Assembly (NCBI RefSeq): GCF_027579695.1
Contig: NC_083577.1
Coordinates: 54,309,283 to 54,373,282 of the forward strand
DNA from: Neoarius graeffei
Taxonomy: Eukaryota > Chordata > Actinopteri > Siluriformes > Ariidae
Length of the DNA: 64,000 nt
Direction: 5' to 3'
The notes beneath the pieces were generated by a model. It had not been told where the DNA came from. It saw only the letters and a program-made list of their open reading frames with translations, and did not search any database. The position numbers and the translations under genes are program-made. The number at the start of each line of letters is the position of its first letter. The stretch's first letter is position 1. Shown here piece after piece: positions 51,801 through 60,800 of this stretch.

Positions 51801-54800
51801 AAAATGAAAAAGTGCAAGTAAAATTAAAAGTATACATTTAATGTTTAACTGGAGCTTTTCTTAAGGCCATAAAAGCATCATTGTCACTAAGCATGCAAAA
51901 ATGTAATATTCATAAGCTCACAGTAATGACAAGACTTTAAAAAGGAATCTCAGATGGCTTCCCCTATCCAAGTTAAATGTCCTCACAGCTACATGAGTAA
52001 AGTGAGCTAAGTGAAGATGAAGGAAAGCAGAAGCTAACTTTCTTCCCCGTGCTTCTCCCTGCTAGTGGAGGTCCCTCAGCAGCCTGCCTCACTGATGCCA
52101 AAAGAATCTCAATCACCAGAGCCTCCTCAGCACTGCTCAAAGCTGTGGAACAGACATTTACATTTCACACAATAGTAAACACATAAAGATAAAAAAAAAA
52201 AAAGAGGGAAAATAGTGTGACTTTGGTTGGACACACTGCAAGGGTAAGTACTAGCCTTGCTCCGAGGAGGATGGAGGAGTCGTGAGTAGAGAGGTGAAAA
52301 AAGCCCAGTCCTTCAGCAGAGCACTACCACTATCCCACAGACTGTCCACCAGATACAGCACATGCTGGTGTAGCTGCATCACACAACAGGAGGCAGAATA
52401 ATATTAAAACATTGGGGGGGACAGATTTACTTGCAGCATGTTAATGGTTCCACTCCAAATTTCTTCCAAAAATCATAGCCAATTCCTGCCTATTATAGTC
52501 TTCCTTATCACATGACATCTACCAGACTGGGAATGTTAAGGAAGGTGTGGGCTAACCCAAGCTTCCTTAAGTCACCTTATCCGTTTTGAGGTGCTGCTTA
52601 TGTAGCATCACATGCCACCTAAATGTACTCAGAGGAGACTCTAATCGCCCTGTTCTGTATACAAGAGCCAACAGATGTCCATGATTGGCTAGTGTTCCTC
52701 CAATGTCACTCTAATCTAAGGGAGCAGGGAAGTCAATGCCATCCTTTCCACTTAGAGAGCAGACTCAATTAAGCTCTTATGGATTTCATCCATGGTGGTG
52801 TAGTGGTTAGCACTGTCGCCTAACAGCAAGAAGGTTCTGGGTTCGAGCCCAGTGGCCGACAAGGGCCTTTCTGTGTGGAGTTTGTATGTTCTCCCCATGT
52901 CTGCATGGGTTTCCTCCAGGTGCTCCGGTTTCCCCCACAGTCCAAAGACATGCAGGTTAGGCTAATTGATGGCTCTAAATTGACCGTACAGTGGTGCTTG
53001 AAACTTGGTGAACCCTTTATAATTTTCTATATTTCTGCATAAATATGACCTAAAACATCATCAGATTTTCACACAAGTCCTAAAAGTAGATAAAGAGAAC
53101 CAAGTTAAACAAATGAGGCAAAAATATTATACTTGGTCATTTATTTATTGAGGAAAATTATCCAATATTACATATCTGTGAGTGGCAAAAGGTGAAATTA
53201 GAGTCAGGTGTTTTCAATCAATGGGATGACAATCAGGTGTGAGTGGGCACCCTGTTTTATTTAAAGAACAGGGATCGATCAAAGTCTGACCTTCACAACA
53301 CGTTTGTGGGAGTGAATCATGGCACGAACAAAGGAGATTTCTGAGGAGCTCAGAAAAAGCGTTGTTGATGCTCATCAGGCTGGAAAAGGCTACAAAACCA
53401 TCTCTAAAGAGTTTGGACTCCACCAATCCACAGTCAGACAGATTGTGTACAAATGGAGGAAATTCAAGACCATTGTTACCCTCCCCAGGAGTGGTCGACC
53501 AACAAAGATCACTCCAAGAGCAAGGCGTGTAATAGTCAGTAAGGTCACAAAGGACCCCAGGGTAACTTCTAAGCAGCTTTAGGTCTCTCTCACATTGGCT
53601 AATGTTAATGAGTTCACCATCAGGAGAACACTGAACAACAATGGTGTGCATGGCAGGGTTGCAAGGAGAAAACCACTGCTCTCCAAAAAGAACATTGCTG
53701 CTCGTCTGCAGTTTGCTAAAGATCATGTGGACAAGCCAGAAGGCTATTTGAAAAATGTCTTGTGGATGGAGGAGACCAAAATAGAACTTTTTGGTTTAAA
53801 ATTGGACACGTTATGTTTGGAGAAAGGAAAACACTGCATTCCAGCATAAGAACCTTATCCCATCTGTGAAACATGGTGGTGGTAGTATCACGGTTTGGGC
53901 CTGTTTTGCTGCATCTGGGCCAGGACGGCTTGCCATCATTGATGGAACAACGAATTCTGAATTATACCAGTGAATTCTAAAGGAAAATGTCAGGACATCT
54001 GTCCATGAACTGAATCTCAAGAGAAGGTGGGTCATGCAGCAAGACAATGACCCTAAGCACACAAGTCGTTCTACCAAAGAATGGTTAAAGAAGAATAAAG
54101 TTAATGTTTTGGAATGGCCAAGTCAAAGTCCTGACCTTAATCCAATCAAAATGTTGTGGAAAGTTCTGAAGCGAGCAGTTCATGTGAGGAAACCCACCAG
54201 CATCCCAGAGTTGAAGCTGTTCTGTATGGAGGAATGGGCTAAAATTCCTCCAAGCCGGTGTGCAGGACTGATCAACAGTTACCGGAAACGTTTAGTAGCA
54301 GTTATTGCTGCACAAGGGGGTCACACCAGATACTGAAAGCAACAGTTCACATACTTTTGCCACTCACAGATATGTAATATTGGATCATTTTCCTCAATAA
54401 ATAAATGACCAAGTATAATATTTTTGTCTCATTTGTTTAACTGGGCTCTCTTTATCTACTTTTAGGACTTGTGTGAAAATCTGATGTTGTTTCAGGTCAT
54501 ATTTATGCAGAAATATACAACCCCGATTCCAAAAAAGTTGAGACAAAGTACAAATTGTAAATAAAAACGGAATGCAATGATGTGGAAGTTTCAAAATTCC
54601 ATATTTTATTCAGAATAGACCATAGATGACATATCAAATGTTTAAACTGAGAAAATGTATCATTTAAAAAGAAAAATTAGGTGATTTTAAATTTCATGAC
54701 AACACCACATCTCAAAAAAGTTGGGACAAGGCCATGTTTACCACTGTGAGACATCCCCTTTTCTTTTTACAACACTCTGTAAACGTCTGGGGACTGAGGA

Positions 54801-57800
54801 GACAAGTTGCTCAAGTTTAGGGATAGGAATGTTAACCCATTCTTGTCTAATGTAGGATTCTAGTTGCTCAACTGTCTTAGGTCTTTTCTGTCGTATCTTC
54901 CGTTTTATGATGCGACAAATGTTTTCTATGGGTGAAAGATCTGGACTGCAGGCTGGCCAGTTCAGTACCCGGACCCTTCTTCTACGCAGCCATGATGCTG
55001 TAATTGATGCAGTATGTGGTTTGGCATTGTCATGTTGGAAAATGCAAGGTCTTCCCTGAAAGAGACGTCATCTGGATGGGAGCATATGTTGCTCTAGAAC
55101 CTGGATATACCTTTCAGCATTGATGGTGTCTTTTCAGATGTGTAAGCTGCCCATGCCACACGCACTAATGCAACCCCATACCATCAGAGATGCAGGCTTC
55201 TGAACTGAGCGCTGATAACAACTTGGGTCGTCCTTCTTCTCTTTAGTCCGAATGACACGGCGTCCCTGATTTCCATAAAGAACTTCAAATTTTGATTCGT
55301 CTGACCACAGAACAGTTTTGCACTTTGCCACAGTCCATTTTAAATGAGCCTTGGCCCAGAGAAGACGTCTGCGCTTCTGGATCATGTTTAGATACGGCTT
55401 CTTCTTTGAACTATAGTTTTAGCTGGCAACAGCGGCTGGCACGGTGAATTGTGTTCACAGATAATGTTCTCTGGAAATATTCCTGAGCCCATTTTGTGAT
55501 TTCCAATACAGAAGCATGCCTGTATGTGATGCAGTGCCGTCTAAGGGCCCGAAAATCACAGGCACCCAGTATGGTTTTCCGGCCTTGACCCTTACGCACA
55601 GAGATTCTTCCAGATTCTCTGAATCTTTTGATGATATTATGCACTGTAGATGATGATATGTTCAAACTCTTTGCAATTTTACACTGTCGAACTCCTTTCT
55701 GATATTGCTCCACTATTTGTCGGCGCAGAATTAGGGGGATTGGTGATCCTCTTCCCATCTTTACTTCTGAGAGCCGCTGCCACTCCAAGATGCTCTTTTT
55801 ATACCCAGTCATGTTAATGACCTATTGCCAATTGACCTAATGAGTTGCAATTTGGTCCTCCAGCTGTTCCTTTTTTGTACCTTTAACTTTTCCAGCCTCT
55901 TATTGCCCCTGTCCCAACTTTTTTGAGATGTGTTGCTGTCATGAAATTTCAAATGAGCCAATATTTGGCATGAAATTTCAAAATGTCTCACTTTCGACAT
56001 TTGATATGTTGTCTATGTTCTATTGTGAATACAATATCAGTTTTTGAGATTTGTAAATTATTGCATTCCGTTTTTATTTACAATTTGTACTTTGTCCCAA
56101 CTTTTTTGGAATCGGGGTTGTAGAAAATTCTAAAGGGTTCACAAAATTTCAAGCACCACCGTAGGTGTGAATGCAAGTGTGAATGGTTGTTGGTCTCTAT
56201 ATGTCAGCCCTGCGATGATCTGGCAACTTGTCCAAGGTGTACCTCGCCTTTCACCCATAGTCAGCTGGGATAGGCTCCAGCTTGCCCGCGACCCTGCACA
56301 GGATAAGCGGCTACAGATAACGGATGGATGGATTTCATCCATAGACAGCAGTGCTTTGGTGAGATTCAGACTTGCAACAATATACAAAAATACCAAAAGG
56401 AATTAATGACCACAACTACCTGGTTCTCAGTGTAGAACTGAATAAGGGCTCGGACTTGGGCCAGGGTGAGCTCTCTGTGTCTGTCCTCCTCCGATGTTCC
56501 TGCTCTCATCACTGGCACTGCAGGTTTACTGAGTAACCTGAGGGAATATCTTAAAATACTCAATAACCTGTCGTCACATGTAGCGCTAATGTGTTTTAAT
56601 ATAACAATTTTAGAAAAACACAGTACCATCAAAGAAATACCGAAGTTAATGCTTGTATTAATTAACGCTTGCTTAAGTATTAACTAAATATACTTTCATT
56701 AACTAATGGTTAATTTGTCTACATTAAAACAGCATTAGTCACCAGGTATACATGTTGGCAGCCATCATGCAGCCACATCTGTAAATTTTACCAATTAATT
56801 ACTGCAAACATTAAGATATTTAATACCGTTAATCTGGCTGACATTTTTATTCAAGCTTGGAATAAACACTGATTAATGCTGTAACATCAATACATAATAT
56901 GAGCTTTAATTACTTATGACATTAACAAACTATGTACTTTAGAATTAATGTTGTAAATAATCCTGTAAATAAGGTTAGTTATGGTTAGATATATGATTGA
57001 TGCATGACCCTAATATAATGCGCTCTACATAGTTCCAGTATTCTACTTGCAGACCTCTCTATAGCCAAGTGTTCCAGTATACAAACATTACTGAGTGGTA
57101 CTCACTTAGTAAAGAGAAATTCGCCTGCCATGGCTGCAATTGGTCGATAAGTAGAGTATACAAACTGAAATATGTGCTTGTAGTCAGCCTGGCTCAGCAC
57201 GTCATCACAGGACCTGCCACAGTGAAAACACTTTTATACCATTAGCCTGCTTTATGACATCCAGTATGTGATTGAGCGAAAAGGGTTCTGGAGGAGGGTA
57301 AAATGATAGAGAAAGAAAAACTCACTGGGCAATGGCCATCAGCAGCCTCATTGCCTGCACTGCTACCTCGTGGTCCTTATCCAAAGTCATGGAGATCATT
57401 CTCTCCTGTGGAAAAACACAAAGCTCTGTTAACCTCACAACCAGCAGCCAGCCCTCTCTAACCATTATCCTTCACTATCTATTCTTTCTGAGAACAACCT
57501 CACGTGATATGATGAAATCCACATACGGTAAATATACAGTAGTTCAGGAAATCTGAACTGTGCCACTTATATTTGGCTTATTGCAATCATATATAAGCTA
57601 TAAGCTCTGCCCTTTGTGCTTTACTGGGTGTCTGGTTCATGGGGTCCTGCCCAACTCCATTATGTCTGTAATACTAGTGCCTGTGCTTAAAGACAAGGTG
57701 GGTAAGCTTAACAGCATTGACAATTATCGACATATTGCATTAGCCAGCATCTTGTCTAAAGTACTGGAGAGAATACTGTTAACAAAGCTAGAAATGCATG

Positions 57801-60800
57801 TTCTTACTTCTGACTAGTCTGGTTTTAAAAGAAACCATGGAACTGACCTGTGTATCTATGCTCTTAAAGAGATTGCATTTAAGTACACAAGCCTGAACTC
57901 ATCTATATTTTAATGTTTCATTGATGCATCAAAAGCATTTGATAGAATTAATTATGAAAAATTATTTATAAAATTGCTAGATAGAGGCGTCCCTAAATTC
58001 TTAGTGAGAATTTTAGTGTTTTGGTATGTCCATCAAACATTTCAGGTTAAATGGGACAACGTGGTATCTGCTCCATTTTGTGTCAGTAATGGTGTGTGGC
58101 AAGGAGGAATTTTGTCTCCTATTTTATTTAATGTCTATATGGATGAATTATCAAATCAGTTAAATAGGTTAAAAACTGGTTGCCTTGTGGGCAACATTAT
58201 TGTTAGTCATCTTATATATGCAGATGACTTGGTCCTGCTTTGTCCATATAGTGCTGGGCTGCAGCAGATGTGACAAAGTATAACGCTAAGAAAAGCCACA
58301 TAATGATAGTTAGAAGCGCTGGGGATAGGAAATTAACTTTTCCCACCTTTTATTTGGCAGATAGTCCCCTTGCTGTGTGTGAGGAAATTAAATACCTAGG
58401 TCATGTCATATTTGATGACTGGACAGATGACAAAGACCTATATCGACAGCGTTGTAAAATTTATTCTCAAGCTAACATGCTTATTAGGAAGTTTTCTATG
58501 TGTTCCGATTCTGTGAAGTGTTCCCTGTTCAGAACTTACATCACACCGTTATATACTGCCCAATTGTGGTCTAATTATAAGAAAAAGACTATGCAGAGGC
58601 TCAAGGTAGCATACCGTACAATGATGCAGTGAGGTTGCTGCTTTGTGTCCCTAGGTGGCATAGTGCTAGTCAGTTGTTTGTCCAATAGAGTGCCTACTTG
58701 TGAGGCACTCTTAAGACAGCTGATGTTTAGTTTTATGTGTCGCCTAGACAAGTCAGAGAACCACATAATTGAAGCCCTAGTCAGCCCGATGAAAAGCTGC
58801 TATAGATTTACTTCTAGGCTAAGGTGGTATTGGTGCAATAGCCTGTATATCTTGTAATTTGCACATTTTTTGTACTTTCTTTTTATACTATTTATATTGT
58901 ATGATGTGTTATATGGACCTGTGTCTGCAATAAAGCTTAGAAGATATATGTAGTACAACCCCAATTCCAAAAAAGTTGGGACAAAGTACAAATTGTAAAT
59001 AAAAACGAAATGCAATGATGTGGAAGTTTCAAAATTCCATATTTCATTCAGAATAGAACATAGATGACATATCAAATGTTTAAACTGAGAAAATGTATCA
59101 TTTAAAGAGAAAAATTAGGTGATTTTAAATTTCATGACAACAACACATCTCAAAAAAGTTGGGACAAGGCCATGTTTACCACTGTGAGACATCCCCTTTT
59201 CTCTTTACAACAGTCTGTAAACGTCTGGGGACTGAGGAGACAAGTTGCTCAAGTTTAGGGATAGGAATGTTAACCTATTCTTGTCTAATGTAGGATTCTA
59301 GTTGCTCAACTGTCTTAGGTCTTTTCTGTCGTATCTTCCGTTTTATGATGCAACAAATGTTTTCTATGAGTGAAAGATCTGGACTGCAGGCTGGCCAGTT
59401 CAGTACCCAGACCCTTCTTCTACGCAGCCATGATGCTGTAATTGATGCAGTATGTGGTTTGGCATTGTCATGTTGGAAAATGCAAGGTCTTCCCTGAAAG
59501 AGACGTCGTCTGGATGGGAGCATATGTTGCTCTAGAACCTGGATATACCTTTCAGCATTGATGGTGTCTTTCCAGATGTGTAAGCTGCCCATGCCACACG
59601 CACTAATGCAACCCCATACCATCAGAGATGCAGGCTTCTGAACTGAGCGCTGATAACAACTTGGGTCGTCCTTCTCCTCTTTAGTCCGAATGACATGGCA
59701 TCCCTGATTTCCATAAAGAACTTCAAATTTTGATTCGTCTGACCACAGAACAGTTTTCCACTTTGCCACAGTCCATTTTAAATGAGCCTTGGCCCAGAGA
59801 AGACGTCTGCACTTCTGGATCATGTTTAGATACGGCTTCTTCTTTGAACTATAGAGTTTTAGCTGGCAACGGCGGATGGCACGGTGAATTATGTTCACAG
59901 ATAATGTTCTCTGGAAATATTCCTGAGCCCATTTTGTGATTTCCAATACAGAAGCATGCCTGTATGTGATGCAGTGCCGTCTAAGGGCCCGAAGATCACG
60001 GGCACCCAGTATGGTTTTCCGGCCTTGACCCTTACGTACAGAGATTCTTCCAGATTCTCTGAATCTTTTGATGATATTATGTACTGTAGATGATGATATG
60101 TTCAAACTCTTTGCAATTTTACACTGTCGAACTCCTTTCTGATATTGCTCCACTATTTGTCGGCGCAGAATTAGGGGGATTGGTGATCCTCTTCCCATCT
60201 TTACTTCTGAGAGCCGCTGCCACTCCAAGATGCTCTTTTTATACCCAGTCATGTTAATGACCTATTGCCAATTGACCTAATGAGTTGCAATTTGGTCCTC
60301 CAGCTGTTCCTTTTTTGTACCTTTAACTTTTCCAGCCTCTTATTGCCCCTGTCCCAACTTTTTTGAGATGTGTTGCTGTCATGAAATTTCAAATGAGCCA
60401 ATGTTTGGCATGAAATTTCAAAATGTCTCACTTTCGACATTTGATATGTTGTCTGTGTTCTATTGTGAATGCAATATCAGTTTTTGAGATTTGTACATTA
60501 TTGCATTCCGTTTTTATTTACAATTTGTACTTTGTCCCAACTTTTTTGGAATCGGGGTTGTAGAAAATCGTAGATAAATCCGACTATATGAGAGATATTT
60601 TTACTTGCCAAGATGTCTTTTTTTTTTTTGCATTGCTGCTTAGTGTCAGGCTACAACACACAATAACCCAATTAATGTTTTCCTACAACATGCCTCCCAC
60701 ATATTTTATTATTTACAACTCTAAACAGTAAAGAACCAACTATGACAGATGGTACCTTAAATCGACTGGTGAAAAGGTCCATTTTGGAACTAAGATTAAC

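Larger units (their letters stand above)
52989..56161 (+). mobile_element. Tc1-like transposon with a second Tc1 inserted in its right arm
   Basis: It starts CAGTGGTGCTTGAAACTTGG after TA and ends CAAGCACCACCG before TA. Inverted ends are ~200 bp long. The inner element 54528-56120 has duplicated a TA between AAATA and GAAAATTC. The window's first 372 bases are an uninterrupted end of the same family and confirm the join. Confidence 0.93.
52794..56330 (+). mobile_element. SINE split into two halves by a Tc1 insertion
   Basis: The halves 52794-52988 and about 56162-56330 join at TTGACCGTA / GTAGGTGTGAATG. The outer 12-bp duplication GATTTCATCCAT is at 52782-52793 and 56331-56342. The tail is the (GGAT) type. 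The 5' end lacks the first ~10 bases. Antisense to stag3. Confidence 0.92.

Noticed and set aside
53214-53726. 170-codon minus-strand frame
   Set aside because: Antisense to a Tc1 transposase pseudogene and without any domain of its own.
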